Positions 51,766 to 62,237 of a stretch of DNA of 64,000 nt are shown piece by piece. The stretch is from Flavobacterium flavigenum (GTDB taxonomy: Bacteria > Bacteroidota > Bacteroidia > Flavobacteriales > Flavobacteriaceae). Position 1 is the first letter of the stretch. The number at the start of each line of letters is the position of its first letter. A program made the position numbers and the translations under genes. The stretch spans positions 3,348,001-3,412,000 of the forward strand of contig NZ_CP114285.2 of assembly GCF_027111255.2 (NCBI RefSeq), read 5' to 3'. The notes below the pieces were generated by a model. That model did no database searches, was not told where the DNA came from, and saw only the letters and a program-made list of their open reading frames with translations.

Positions 51766-53289
51766 TTACTGCGTGATGACATTCAGCATTTTCTGAGTAG
51801 CAATAATGGCTGCAACGGTCTGATCCGAATCTAATCCGCGGGTTTTGAATTCTTTTCCGTTATTTACCCAGGTGATAATAGTTTCGCATAAGGCATCTGA
51901 ACTACTTCCGGGAGGGATTCGCACTGCATAATCAATCAATTTTGGAAGTGTTAGTTTTTTGCTTTTGTAAATCTTGGTCAATGCATTCATGAAAGCATCA
52001 AACTGACCGTCGCCTTGTGCGTTTTCTTCTATTATTTCGCCATCTAAATTTAAAGATAAAGTGGTCGATGGGCGCATTCCTTTAGAATGAACCAGCATAT
52101 AAGAATCTATCGTAATTTTATCCTGATAAGTATGACTGTCTAAAACATCAGAAATTATATAAGGTAAATCTTCTTTGGTAACAGTTTCTTTTTTGTCGCC
52201 TAATTCGATGATTTTTTGGGTTACCAGTTTCAAATCTTCCTGATTTAATTTTAATCCTAATTCCTGAAGATTTTTTTCAATATTAGCTTTTCCTGAAGTT
52301 TTTCCAAGGGCGTATTTTCTTTTTCTTCCAAAACGTTCCGGAAGAAGATCATTAAAATATAAATTGTTTTTGTTGTCGCCATCGGCATGAATTCCGGCAG
52401 TCTGTGTAAAAACGTTATCTCCAACAATAGGTTTGTTTGCAGGAATTCTGTATCCTGTAAAAGTTTCAACTAATTTGCTTACAGAGTATAACGAGGTTTC
52501 TTTAATGTTGATTTTTACATCCGGCATAAAATCATTGATAACAGCAACCGTACTTTCAAGCGGTGCATTTCCGGCGCGTTCACCCATTCCGTTTACGGTT
52601 ACGTGAAGTCCTTTTATTCCGGCTTTTATAGCTTCCATAACGTTAGCAACACTTAAGTCGTAATCGTTATGAGCATGAAAGTCAAAATGAGTATTGGGAT
52701 ATTTTGCTGTAATGGTCGAAATAAATTCGAAAGCCTGAGATGGAATCAATACTCCCAAAGTGTCCGGAAGCAGAATTCTTTTTACAGGTTGCTGCGTTAA
52801 GAAATCTAAATATTGAAAAACATATTCAGGAGAATTACGCATTCCGTTGCTCCAGTCTTCCAGGTAAACATTGGTTTCAATGTTATTTTCTTTTGCTAAC
52901 GCTATTGTTTGGGCTATTTCAGAAAAGTGTTGTTCCGGAGTCTTTTTTAATTGATGTGTCAGGTGGTTGAGAGAGCCTTTCGTCAATAAATTCTGGACTT
53001 TGGCACCTGATTTTTTCATCCAGTCTATAGAAAGGCCGCCGTCAACAAAAGTCAGGACTTCAATTCTGCTGGTGTATCCTTTTTCTTCGGCCCAGGACAT
53101 AATGCCACTGACCCCCTGAAATTCGCCTTCACTCACACGTGCTGAAGCAATTTCGATTCTGTCAATATTTAATTCTTCCAGCAATAATTGTGCAATGGTC
53201 AGTTTTTCTGCAGCAGAAAAAGATACTCCTGAGGTTTGTTCACCATCACGGAGCGTTGTATCCATTATTTCAATTTTTCTTTTTTCCAT
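51766..53289 (-). CDS. 2-isopropylmalate synthase / citramalate synthase family enzyme
   Basis: A 507-residue HMGL-type synthase condensing acetyl-CoA with a 2-oxo acid. Seen are IEIMDTTLRDGEQTSGVSFS, the metal-binding HAHNDYDLSVAN, and a C-terminal regulatory (LeuA dimer) domain ending near residue 500. The ATG at 53289 is used; the earlier start at 53373 would add a 28-residue AT-rich segment that covers an inverted repeat. The context between leuD and leuB supports the leucine pathway, but a citramalate role cannot be excluded. Confidence 0.85.
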   Translation of the reverse strand: MEKRKIEIMDTTLRDGEQTSGVSFSAAEKLTIAQLLLEELNIDRIEIASARVSEGEFQGVSGIMSWAEEKGYTSRIEVLTFVDGGLSIDWMKKSGAKVQNLLTKGSLNHLTHQLKKTPEQHFSEIAQTIALAKENNIETNVYLEDWSNGMRNSPEYVFQYLDFLTQQPVKRILLPDTLGVLIPSQAFEFISTITAKYPNTHFDFHAHNDYDLSVANVMEAIKAGIKGLHVTVNGMGERAGNAPLESTVAVINDFMPDVKINIKETSLYSVSKLVETFTGYRIPANKPIVGDNVFTQTAGIHADGDNKNNLYFNDLLPERFGRKRKYALGKTSGKANIEKNLQELGLKLNQEDLKLVTQKIIELGDKKETVTKEDLPYIISDVLDSHTYQDKITIDSYMLVHSKGMRPSTTLSLNLDGEIIEENAQGDGQFDAFMNALTKIYKSKKLTLPKLIDYAVRIPPGSSSDALCETIITWVNNGKEFKTRGLDSDQTVAAIIATQKMLNVITQ

Positions 53290-53356
53290 ATTAAATATGA
53301 GATGACTTTTGTGTGATTTGATAAGTATCGAATCAAATTTTGTAAAATTGTAAAAA

Positions 53357-53400
53357 GCAGTTATGAAGTCCAACTTAAGAATTGAAACTTACATAACTGC
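53357..53400. repeat. inverted repeat between leuD and leuA
   Basis: GCAGTTATG (53357-53365) and its exact complement (53392-53400), 26 bases apart, in the leader of the synthase gene. Confidence 0.5.
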
Positions 53401-53417
53401 ATTTGAGTTGGTTGTGT

Positions 53418-54014
53418 TTAGTAAGGAAGCTTGTCAGCGAAAGCTTTGATATCTTCCTTAATATTTTGTAAATAATCAATATCATCAAACCCATTGATCA
53501 TATTGTTCTTTTTGTATCCGTTGATCGCAAATGATTCCTGTTCACCTGTTGACAATAAAGTAATAGTCTGAGCCGGAAGATTGATTTCTAATTCTGTTTT
53601 TGGATCAGCTTCGATAGCTTTGAAAATGTTTTCCAAAAATTCAGGGCTGATTTGTACTGGTAAAACACCAATATTCAAACAGTTTCCTTTGAAGATATCA
53701 GCAAAGAAAGAAGAAACCACAGCACGGAATCCGTAATCGTAAACTGCCCATGCAGCGTGCTCTCTAGAAGATCCAGAACCGAAGTTTTTTCCTCCTACAA
53801 GGATTTTTCCGCTGTAAGTTGGGTTGTTTAAAACGAAATCTGCTTTTGGGGTATCGTCGCTATTGTATCTCCAGTCTCTGAAAAGGTTGTCTCCAAAACC
53901 TTCACGTTTTGTAGCTTTCAGGAAACGAGCTGGAATAATTTGATCTGTATCTACGTTCTCAATTGGCAACGGCACTGCGCTGCTGGTTAATATATTAAAT
54001 TTATCGTATGCCAT
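53418..54014 (-). CDS. leuD: 3-isopropylmalate dehydratase small subunit
   Basis: Swivel-domain subunit of the isopropylmalate isomerase. The family motif FGSGSSREHA is near residue 78 with the KNFGSGSSREHAAWA stretch. Length 198 residues is normal. It lies 105 bp after leuC and before the synthase gene. Confidence 0.96.
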   Translation of the reverse strand: MAYDKFNILTSSAVPLPIENVDTDQIIPARFLKATKREGFGDNLFRDWRYNSDDTPKADFVLNNPTYSGKILVGGKNFGSGSSREHAAWAVYDYGFRAVVSSFFADIFKGNCLNIGVLPVQISPEFLENIFKAIEADPKTELEINLPAQTITLLSTGEQESFAINGYKKNNMINGFDDIDYLQNIKEDIKAFADKLPY

Positions 54015-54119
54015 TTTAATTTAAGATTTTTGGATTTTAGATTTTAGATTTTCCGAAAGCGAGAATCTTTTAATCTAAAAACAATTTTAATTGATTTTTG
54101 AAATTGTTATTGCAATTGA

Positions 54120-55514
54120 CTAGAACAATTCTCTCGGGTCAGTCAATTTTCCTGTTACCGCTGCTGCTGCTGCCATAATTGGACTTGCCAAAAGCGTTCT
54201 GGAACCAGGACCCTGACGACCTTCAAAGTTTCTGTTTGAAGTACTTACTGCATATTTTCCAGCAGGAACTTTATCGTCGTTCATGGCTAAACAAGCAGAA
54301 CATCCAGGCTGACGTAATACGAAACCAGCTTCTGTCAAAATATCCAAAATTCCTTCTTCTTTAATTTGTGCTTCAACTACGTGAGATCCAGGAACTAACC
54401 AAGCGGTAATATTATCCGCTTTTTTTCTTCCTTTTACAATTTCAGCGAAAGCTCTAAAATCTTCAATACGTCCGTTTGTACAGCTTCCTAAGAAAACGTA
54501 ATCGATTTGTTTTCCAATCATTACGTCATCTTCGTTGAAGCCCATGTAAGCTAACGATTTTTTGTAAGTTTCCTCACCGCCTTCAACTTCTTTAGCGTTC
54601 GGAATATGTTTTGTAATACCAATTCCCATTCCAGGGTTAGTACCATACGTAATCATTGGTTCGATGTCTTCAGCTTTGATGTTTAATTCAGCATCAAAAA
54701 CAGCATCAGCATCCGTTTTAAGTGTTTTCCAGTATTCAACAGCTTTAGTCCAGGCTTCTCCTTTTGGAGCGTATAATCTTCCTTCTAAGAAATCGAAAGT
54801 AGTTTGGTCAGGAGCAATCATTCCTCCACGAGCACCCATTTCGATACTTAAGTTACAAACTGTCATGCGGCCTTCCATAGTCATGTTTTCAAAAACATTA
54901 CCAGCGTATTCAACGAAGTAACCAGTTCCTCCAGAAGTAGTTAATTGAGCAATAATATAAAGCGCAACGTCTTTTGGTCCAACTCCTTTACTAAGTTGCC
55001 CGTTTACGTTGATACGCATTTTCTTTGGTTTAGGCTGCATGATACATTGCGTAGAAAGCACCATTTCAACCTCAGAGGTTCCGATACCAAAAGCGATAGC
55101 TCCAAAAGCACCGTGAGTAGACGTATGCGAATCTCCACATACAATAGTAGCGCCTGGCAAAGTAATTCCGTTTTCAGGACCAACTACGTGTACAATTCCA
55201 TTTTTTTGGTGACCTAATCCCCAGTGCGAAATTCCGTATTCGTTTGCATTGTCTTCAAGAGCTTTCAGCTGGTTCGCAGATAAAGGATCCTGAACAGGCA
55301 GGTGTTGGTTTATGGTTGGTGTATTGTGGTCAGCAGTTGCAAAAGTACGTTCCGGGTATAAAACGTTAACGCCTCTTGATTTTAATCCTAAAAAAGCAAC
55401 AGGACTCGTAACTTCATGAATGAAATGACGGTCAATAAAAAACACATCTGGTCCATCTTCAATTTTACGCACAACGTGTGAATCCCATACTTTGTCAAAT
55501 AATGTCTTACTCAT
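54120..55514 (-). CDS. leuC: 3-isopropylmalate dehydratase large subunit
   Basis: Iron-sulfur subunit of the isomerase in leucine synthesis. The 464-residue protein has [14 protein letters not shown], the cluster cysteines [12 protein letters not shown] (near 345) and GCSACLAM (near 405-410). It is the first gene of the leuCDAB order, with a good promoter upstream. Confidence 0.96.
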   Translation of the reverse strand: MSKTLFDKVWDSHVVRKIEDGPDVFFIDRHFIHEVTSPVAFLGLKSRGVNVLYPERTFATADHNTPTINQHLPVQDPLSANQLKALEDNANEYGISHWGLGHQKNGIVHVVGPENGITLPGATIVCGDSHTSTHGAFGAIAFGIGTSEVEMVLSTQCIMQPKPKKMRINVNGQLSKGVGPKDVALYIIAQLTTSGGTGYFVEYAGNVFENMTMEGRMTVCNLSIEMGARGGMIAPDQTTFDFLEGRLYAPKGEAWTKAVEYWKTLKTDADAVFDAELNIKAEDIEPMITYGTNPGMGIGITKHIPNAKEVEGGEETYKKSLAYMGFNEDDVMIGKQIDYVFLGSCTNGRIEDFRAFAEIVKGRKKADNITAWLVPGSHVVEAQIKEEGILDILTEAGFVLRQPGCSACLAMNDDKVPAGKYAVSTSNRNFEGRQGPGSRTLLASPIMAAAAAVTGKLTDPRELF

Positions 55515-55576
55515 TTTTTATTTTTTTTAATTGTAATTTATATAATCACAGCATTCCTGTTCATATAATAGCAAAA

Positions 55577-55606
55577 CAAAAGTAAAAAAAGATACAAAAT
55601 CGTCAA
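55577..55606 (-). promoter_or_regulatory. promoter of the leu operon
   Basis: Minus-strand TACTTTTG (55577-55584) and TTG (55604-55606) with a 19-base spacer. It is 63 bp before leuC. No leader peptide or attenuator hairpin is visible in that leader. Confidence 0.72.
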
Positions 55607-56181
55607 TTTTAATATTTCATTATATACGATGCCCAAACCAAAAACAAATTAAAAATGTGCTTTTGTGCAATCTGTTTTGACGGAATAATGATACAGGAAC
55701 TGATTTTGAAATTCCTTTTTAAGCCTAAATTTTACTTAATTGGTTTTAATTTTAATAGTTTGCAAATTTATTTCAAAAACCCTATAAAATGTATTGTTTA
55801 ATTAAAAAAAATGTAACAAATCGGATTAAAATAGTAATAATTATTAGTTTTGATTTCTTTTCATAAAGCTTGTTTTTTTGATTTTTTGGTGTTTTTTGAG
55901 CTGTTTTTTCTTGGTTATTTAGATTCAATAAAACACCTGAATACTACGACATCCAAAAAGCGAAATTTTATCAAATTTTATATATTTTAAGATAAAACCT
56001 GATATCTTCATAAGAATCTCTTTTACTTGAAATTTCCATTTTCTGTCTACCAAAAAAAGCGTAAATTTGAATTCCTTCCAGTTTTCATTTTATATTTTAT
56101 TATGTTTCATGTTGTCAAATGTTTACAATATGAAAGGCTTGGAATTTAGGATTTTAAAATTTGACTTTTCTATAAAAATAT
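55607..56181. other. AT-rich intergenic region before dnaE
   Basis: About 570 bases with no convincing gene. A TAGTTTTG (-7-like) lies at 55845-55852 without a partner TTG. The 61-codon frame at 56067-56252 has no supporting features. Confidence 0.5.
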
Positions 56182-59100
56182 ATGTACTTAATATTCGATA
56201 CCGAAACAACCGGATTACCAAAACGCTGGGATGCACCAATTACAGATTCTGATAACTGGCCCCGCTGTATACAAATTGCCTGGCAGCTTCACGACGAAAT
56301 GGGTCAGCTTATCGAGCATCAGGATTATTTGGTAAAACCAGAAGGATTTAATATTCCGTATGATGCTGAACGTATTCACGGAATCTCGACTGAACTGGCT
56401 GAAGCCGATGGAATCACGCTGGCCGAAGTTTTGGAGAAATTCAATATTGCCTTAAGCAAAACCAAATTTATCGTTGGTCAGAATTTAGGATTCGACGTTA
56501 ATATTATGGGTGCTGAATTTCATAGAATGGGAGTTGAATCTCAAATGAGTTCAATGCCTGTTTTAGATACCTGTACCGAAGTTACGGCTTCATTATTAAA
56601 ACTTCCCGGAGGGCGTGGAGGGAAATTTAAGCTTCCTACTTTAACTGAATTACACGAATATTTATTCAATGTTCCTTTCGCGGAAGCGCACAACGCAACT
56701 GCCGACGTTGAGGCAACAACGCGTTGTTTCCTGGAACTGGTAAGAAGAGAAATTTTTACCAAAGAGGAGTTAGACGTTCCGAAAGAGTATTTCAAAGATT
56801 TTCAGGAAAGAAATCCGCAGCCATTTCGGCTTATTGGTTTAAAACACATCAATTTAAAAGCAGCTTCTGATAAAATCAGGGAGCAGCTTAAAGCTTTAGC
56901 CGGAGAAGGAAGGGAAGCGGTTGTTTCAGAAGAAGATAAAGCGGATTTCAAAGCAGCAAAATTTGCGCATTTGCATAACCATACTCAATTTTCAGTTCTT
57001 CAATCAACTATCGGAATTGGAAATATTGTTTCGGCTACAGCCAAAAATGGAATGCCGGCTGTTGCCATGACCGATACCGGAAACATGATGGGTGCTTTCC
57101 ATTTTGTGAGTGCTGTTATGAACCACAATAAAGGAGCTTCTGCCAAAAACAAAGCTTTAGTTGAAGCAGGAGAGGAACCAACCGAAACTGAAATTAAGCC
57201 CATTGTGGGTTGCGAATTCAATATTTGCGAAAACCATTTAGATAAAAGCAAAAAGGACAATGGTTATCAGGTTGTTTTAATGGCTAAAAACAAAGCTGGT
57301 TATCACAATCTGGCTAAAATGGCTTCGATTGCGTATACAGATGGTTTCTACTATGTTCCGAGAATTGATAAAAATATTGTAGAGCAATACAAAGGCGATA
57401 TCATGGTTTTGTCTGGGAATTTATATGGAGAGATTCCGAGTAAAATTCTGAACATCGGTGAAAATCAGGCAGAGGAAGCTTTAATTTGGTGGAAGGAACA
57501 ATTTGGCGAAGATTTCTATCTGGAAGTGATGCGACACAATCAGGAAGATGAAAATCGTGTAAACAAAACGCTGATTGAGTTTTCGCAAAAACACAATGTC
57601 AAATTAATTGCGACCAACAATACCTATTATTTAAATAAAGAAGATGCCAATGCGCACGATATTTTATTGTGTGTAAAAGACGGTGAAAAACAGGCAACGC
57701 CAATTGGTCGTGGTCGTGGTTACCGTTATGGACTTCCAAATCAGGAATACTATTTCAAGTCGCAAGACGAGATGAAAAAACTATTTGCCGATTTGCCGGA
57801 AGCGATTATCAACATTCAGGAAATTGTCGATAAAGTAGAAACTTATTCTCTTTACCGCGATGTATTGCTTCCAAAATTTGAAATTCCGGAAGAATTTGTT
57901 GATCCGGAAGATGAAAAAGACAATGGTGTTCGAGGTGAAAATGCTTATTTGCGTTATCTTACCATGGAAGGTGCTAAAAGAAGGTACGGCGAAATTACCG
58001 AGTCGATTCAGGAACGTCTGGATTTCGAATTATTGACAATTTCGAATTCAGGATACCCGGGTTATTTCCTGATTGTTCAGGATTTCATCGCCGAGGCCAG
58101 AAAAATGGACGTTTCGGTAGGACCTGGACGTGGTTCTGCAGCCGGATCTGCCGTTGCATACTGTCTCGGAATTACCAATATTGACCCAATTAAATATGAT
58201 TTGCTTTTTGAGCGTTTCCTAAATCCTGACCGTGTATCGATGCCCGATATTGATATCGACTTTGATGACGAGGGTCGTGGACGTGTAATGGAATATGTAA
58301 TCAATAAATACGGTCAAAAACAGGTAGCGCAGATTATCACATATGGTAAAATGGCGACCAAATCAGCCATTCGTGATACCGCTCGTGTACTGGATTTACC
58401 CTTATTTGAAGCCGACAGGATTGCTAAACTGATTCCTGCGATGATGCCAGGAAAGTGGAATCTGGCACGATTTATTTCTGAGAGTGAAGATGAGGTTAAA
58501 AAAGCTTTAAAATCGTCTGAGGAATTTGACCGGGTGAAGGAATTAATTGCGATTGCTAATGAAGAAGATCTCGCAGGGGAAACCATTCAGCAGGCAAAAA
58601 TACTCGAAGGTTCGATGCGTAATACGGGAATTCACGCCTGCGGGGTAATCATTACGCCGTCGGATATTACGAATTACGTTCCCGTAACGACTGCAAAAGA
58701 CTCGGATTTATATGTAACGCAGTTCGACAACTCGGTTGCAGAAAGTGCCGGATTGCTGAAAATGGACTTTTTGGGTCTGAAGACCCTTACGCTGATAAAA
58801 GATACCGTAAAACTGGTAAAATACAGAACAGGAATTGATCTTGACCCGGATACTTTTCCGATTGATGATCCTGAAACATATGCACTTTTCCAAAGAGGTG
58901 AAACGGTTGGAATCTTCCAATACGAGTCACCTGGAATGCAGAAATACATGAAAGATCTGAAGCCAACGGTTTTTGGGGATTTAATTGCGATGAATGCACT
59001 TTATCGTCCTGGACCTTTGGAATATATTCCTTCTTTCGTTCGAAGAAAAAATGGTGATGAAGAAATCAAATACGATTTAGATGCCTGTGCCGAATATTTA

Positions 59101-60723
59101 TCAGAAACCTACGGAATTACGGTTTATCAAGAGCAGGTGATGCTTTTGTCTCAGTCTTTAGCAGGATTTACAAAGGGTGAGGCCGACGTCTTGCGTAAGG
59201 CGATGGGTAAAAAACAAAAAGACGTACTGGATAAAATGAAGCCGAAGTTTGTTGAGCAGGCATCAGCAAAAGGTCATGATGCAAAGGTTTTAGAGAAAAT
59301 CTGGAAAGACTGGGAAGCCTTTGCGAGTTATGCCTTCAACAAATCGCACTCGACTTGTTATGCGTGGATTGCCTACCAAACAGCTTATTTGAAAGCGCAT
59401 TATCCTGCAGAATATATGGCGGCGGTACTTTCGAATAACATGAACGATATCAAGCAGGTTTCTTTCTTCATGGAAGAATGTAAACGTATGGGATTACAGG
59501 TTTTAGGCCCTTGTGTAAACGAATCGTACTATAAATTTACGGTAAATGATGATTATGCGGTACGTTTCGGAATGGGGGCGATTAAAGGCGTAGGTTCCGG
59601 AGCTGTTGCAACCATTGTTGAAAGCAGAAAAGACGGTAGGTATAAATCAATTTTTGATCTGGCAAAACGAATTGATTTGCGTGCCGCCAATAAAAAAGCG
59701 ATTGAGAATTTAGCATTAGCAGGAGGATTTGATTCTTTTGAAGGAACAACAAGGGCACAGTATTTCCACGACGATGGTGACGGAATTACGTTCTACGAAA
59801 AAGCAATGCGCTACGGAAATAAGTTTCAGGAAAATGAAAATTCATCGCAGGTAAGTTTGTTCGGAGAAACAAGTGAAGTACAGATTGCAGAACCTGTTGT
59901 ACCGCCATGTGAAGACTGGAGTACGATGGAAAAACTCGCTAAAGAAAAAGAAGTTGTCGGAATCTATATTTCCGGACATCCGCTTGATGATTTTAAATTT
60001 GAAATGAAATACTTCTGTAATGCGAGACTGGAAGCATTGAAAAACATGGAGCAGTATGTAGGGAAAAATCTAACCTTTGCCGGAATTATCAATAATGTAC
60101 AGCATAGAATTTCTAAAAACGGAAAGGGGTGGGCGATGTTTACTCTCGAAGGCTATGATGAAAGTTATGAGTTCCGGATATTTAACGAAGAGTACCTTAA
60201 ATTCCGCCATTTCCTGATTCAGAATAATTTTGCCCATATTAAGGTATTGATTAAAGACGGCTGGGTCAATCATGATACTGGAAAAAAATCAGAGCCGAGA
60301 TTGCAGTTTGTTGAAGTAAGACAGTTACAGGATGTTTTGGAAGCATTTGCTAAAAAATTGATTTTACTGCTCAATATTAAAGACTTGCAAACAGAGTTTA
60401 TTCATAAATTAAGTAACCTGTTTAATATTTATAAAGGAGATAATTCGGTGACTTTTGAAATCATGGAACTTGAAAAAATCAAGCGTATGGTTGAGGTTGA
60501 AACAGCCAATGAGTTTGAAGAAACAGACGATACCGTTTTTACAGATGAAAATGATGATGGGGATGTTGTTCTTGAAGATACTAAAATAAAAGAAGTAACA
60601 GAAGTCGAAGAAATAAAAGTAGTAACCAAATTGACAATGCCAAGCAGAAGGCTTAAAGTTAAAATTTCGACAGAATTGCTGCAGGAATTAGAAAAAATGC
60701 AGGTTAATTTTAAACTCAACTAA
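56182..60723 (+). CDS. dnaE: DNA polymerase III alpha subunit with fused N-terminal 3'-5' exonuclease
   Basis: A 1513-residue replicative polymerase. Residues about 1-190 form a DEDD exonuclease (FDTETTGLP at the start, HNATADVEATTR near 175) fused in front. The PHP domain starts near residue 261 with FAHLHNHTQFS. The polymerase active site has PDIDIDFDDEGRGRV near 688, and the OB-fold lies near 1300. DnaE in many other bacteria has about 1150 residues with a separate epsilon exonuclease; here the proofreading function is joined in. The N-terminal ATG at 56182 is the only sensible start. Confidence 0.95.
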   Translation: MYLIFDTETTGLPKRWDAPITDSDNWPRCIQIAWQLHDEMGQLIEHQDYLVKPEGFNIPYDAERIHGISTELAEADGITLAEVLEKFNIALSKTKFIVGQNLGFDVNIMGAEFHRMGVESQMSSMPVLDTCTEVTASLLKLPGGRGGKFKLPTLTELHEYLFNVPFAEAHNATADVEATTRCFLELVRREIFTKEELDVPKEYFKDFQERNPQPFRLIGLKHINLKAASDKIREQLKALAGEGREAVVSEEDKADFKAAKFAHLHNHTQFSVLQSTIGIGNIVSATAKNGMPAVAMTDTGNMMGAFHFVSAVMNHNKGASAKNKALVEAGEEPTETEIKPIVGCEFNICENHLDKSKKDNGYQVVLMAKNKAGYHNLAKMASIAYTDGFYYVPRIDKNIVEQYKGDIMVLSGNLYGEIPSKILNIGENQAEEALIWWKEQFGEDFYLEVMRHNQEDENRVNKTLIEFSQKHNVKLIATNNTYYLNKEDANAHDILLCVKDGEKQATPIGRGRGYRYGLPNQEYYFKSQDEMKKLFADLPEAIINIQEIVDKVETYSLYRDVLLPKFEIPEEFVDPEDEKDNGVRGENAYLRYLTMEGAKRRYGEITESIQERLDFELLTISNSGYPGYFLIVQDFIAEARKMDVSVGPGRGSAAGSAVAYCLGITNIDPIKYDLLFERFLNPDRVSMPDIDIDFDDEGRGRVMEYVINKYGQKQVAQIITYGKMATKSAIRDTARVLDLPLFEADRIAKLIPAMMPGKWNLARFISESEDEVKKALKSSEEFDRVKELIAIANEEDLAGETIQQAKILEGSMRNTGIHACGVIITPSDITNYVPVTTAKDSDLYVTQFDNSVAESAGLLKMDFLGLKTLTLIKDTVKLVKYRTGIDLDPDTFPIDDPETYALFQRGETVGIFQYESPGMQKYMKDLKPTVFGDLIAMNALYRPGPLEYIPSFVRRKNGDEEIKYDLDACAEYLSETYGITVYQEQVMLLSQSLAGFTKGEADVLRKAMGKKQKDVLDKMKPKFVEQASAKGHDAKVLEKIWKDWEAFASYAFNKSHSTCYAWIAYQTAYLKAHYPAEYMAAVLSNNMNDIKQVSFFMEECKRMGLQVLGPCVNESYYKFTVNDDYAVRFGMGAIKGVGSGAVATIVESRKDGRYKSIFDLAKRIDLRAANKKAIENLALAGGFDSFEGTTRAQYFHDDGDGITFYEKAMRYGNKFQENENSSQVSLFGETSEVQIAEPVVPPCEDWSTMEKLAKEKEVVGIYISGHPLDDFKFEMKYFCNARLEALKNMEQYVGKNLTFAGIINNVQHRISKNGKGWAMFTLEGYDESYEFRIFNEEYLKFRHFLIQNNFAHIKVLIKDGWVNHDTGKKSEPRLQFVEVRQLQDVLEAFAKKLILLLNIKDLQTEFIHKLSNLFNIYKGDNSVTFEIMELEKIKRMVEVETANEFEETDDTVFTDENDDGDVVLEDTKIKEVTEVEEIKVVTKLTMPSRRLKVKISTELLQELEKMQVNFKLN

Positions 60724-60870
60724 AAATTTAACAGTTAAAATTTAATTAATAATATTCTTTTTTGGTTAAAATTATGCGCGCATAGTAGATTCTTTCGTGA
60801 ATAATTTGTAAATTGACAGTTATGATAAAACAGTGTGGGAATGCTGTAAAAAAAGATATCTAATTTATTT

Positions 60871-60878
60871 TATGTTTG
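60871..60878 (+). promoter_or_regulatory. -7 element for the outer-membrane protein gene
   Basis: TATGTTTG, 23 bp before the ATG at 60901. It overlaps no start except the GTG at 60880, which it makes unlikely. Confidence 0.45.
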
Positions 60879-60900
60879 TGTGAAATTAATAAAGAAAATT

Positions 60901-61839
60901 ATGAAAAAGCATTTATTTTTAATCGGATTAATGATTTGTTCCCTGGCCACAATGGCACAGTCAGAAAGTGCAGATAAACCGGAAAGCTGGTATTTTAAAT
61001 TGGGTGGATCTTACTTCATTCAGACAGCCGCTACGGAGTTTCCAACTGTAAATGGTCGATTACCTAACACGGATGTGTATGCCGCAGATGGAACTACATT
61101 ACTTTCAAGAGAAACTAATCATGGATCATTTGGAGAAGGATTTCGTACAGGTTTAACCGCAGGATATCGTTTTTCACCACGCTTAGGTGTTGAGTTAGGA
61201 TTTAACTACTTTAATAGCAGGGAGAAAACCATGGTGCAAACAACCAATATATTAGTGCCAAATCCTGCTAATATTCCAATTTATGCTACCGGGGATGCGG
61301 TAGGTAAAATTGAAGCATATGATTTAGCTCCTGCAATAGTTTTATTTTTGGGGGAATCTAATGGTTTTGAACCTTATACAAAAGTAGGTGTAATTGTTCC
61401 AGTTCATGGAAATTTGACAATTGAAACTACAAGGGCATATACTACTCCGGCAGGAGTAACAAATACTTATACAAAAGATGTAGTTAAACCAAATCCGACA
61501 GTTGGATTTATGGCAGCATTAGGTACATCTTATAAGTTGGGAAAACATATTTCAGTTTTTGGAGAAATAGAATACCGTAACTTTACAGTACACGGAAAAA
61601 CAAAAGAAACAGAGGTTTATACTGAAAATGGAGTAGATAAATTAAATACTACAACAAGCTTTAGAACAGCTTCATATTCTGCTAATCATGTTAATTATGT
61701 TGACAAAATTGATGCAAATTCTAATAGTATGTTAACTAATCCAGGTGGTTTTGATAATACAAAAGCAACTGATGATATTAGCTCATATATTGGGATTTCA
61801 GGTTTAGGATTAACTTTAGGTCTTAAATATAGCCTATAA
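60901..61839 (+). CDS. outer-membrane beta-barrel protein
   Basis: A 312-residue protein with a signal peptide (MKKHLFLIGLMICSLATMAQ) and a transmembrane barrel: alternating strands such as SFGEGFRTGLTAGYRFS, LGVELGFNYF and LGLTLGLKYSL, ending in an aromatic/Leu C-terminus. A long extracellular loop is seen near 100-140. The family resembles OmpW/OmpA-type porins of Bacteroidota, but a specific member is not recognised. It is downstream of dnaE with its own promoter element. Confidence 0.78.
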   Translation: MKKHLFLIGLMICSLATMAQSESADKPESWYFKLGGSYFIQTAATEFPTVNGRLPNTDVYAADGTTLLSRETNHGSFGEGFRTGLTAGYRFSPRLGVELGFNYFNSREKTMVQTTNILVPNPANIPIYATGDAVGKIEAYDLAPAIVLFLGESNGFEPYTKVGVIVPVHGNLTIETTRAYTTPAGVTNTYTKDVVKPNPTVGFMAALGTSYKLGKHISVFGEIEYRNFTVHGKTKETEVYTENGVDKLNTTTSFRTASYSANHVNYVDKIDANSNSMLTNPGGFDNTKATDDISSYIGISGLGLTLGLKYSL

Positions 61840-61862
61840 TTTATTCTGCTTTTATAGTTTAT

Positions 61863-61898
61863 AAAAGAGGATATTCGAAAGAACATCCTCTTTTTTTT
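61863..61898 (+). terminator. terminator of the outer-membrane protein gene
   Basis: Stem AAAAGAGGAT against ATCCTCTTTT, then eight T, 24 bp past the stop. Confidence 0.85.
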
Positions 61899-61910
61899 AT
61901 GCTCATTTTT

Positions 61911-61955
61911 GTCATCTCGAGGAACGAGACTCGAGCGATAGCGAACAGGCGAAGC
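61911..61955. repeat. dispersed flavobacterial repeat
   Basis: Contains GTCATCTCGAGGAACGAG and ACTCGAGCGATAGCGAACAG followed by GCGAAGCAAAT. The last part recurs inverted at about 63545-63570, where the complement GAGCGATAGCGAATAGGCGA is seen. Confidence 0.6.
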
Positions 61956-62087
61956 AAATCACACTAGAAACTTTGTAAAGTATATTATCATTAATCTTTG
62001 TTGAATATAGAGTGTGATTTCGTCGTAAGGAGAAATCACAAACTGATTCGTATTAACTTGTAAAACTATCGACACAGATTTTAGGAT

Positions 62088-62220
62088 GAATTGCCTCCTG
62101 CTTTAGCCGGAGGTTAATAAAATGGATTTAAAAAAAAGGCTTTAGCCAAACTATGTGTTTGGCTAAAGCCTTCTAAAATTCTTTTAAAAATATACCTCCA
62201 GCTAAAGCAGGAGACAATTC
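62088..62220. repeat. MITE-like nested palindrome
   Basis: A 133-bp element. Terminal arms 62088-62114 and 62194-62220 (27 bases each) are inverted copies with 25 of 27 matches. Inside is a perfect 16-bp hairpin AAGGCTTTAGCCAAAC (62136-62151) with its complement (62157-62172) around a 5-base loop. No reading frame. It lies between convergent genes. Confidence 0.75.
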
Positions 62221-62237
62221 AAATCTAAAACATACAA

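Noticed and set aside
55515..55576. Leucine attenuator in front of leuC
   Set aside because: The short leader has no run of leucine codons and no terminator or antiterminator pair.
56067..56252. Small coding frame upstream of dnaE
   Set aside because: It overlaps the dnaE start in another frame, has no promoter or family features and is low in complexity.
56182..60723. DnaE exonuclease fusion as an assembly error
   Set aside because: The frame is continuous through the joint and the N-terminal ATG has no competitor; both domains keep their motifs.
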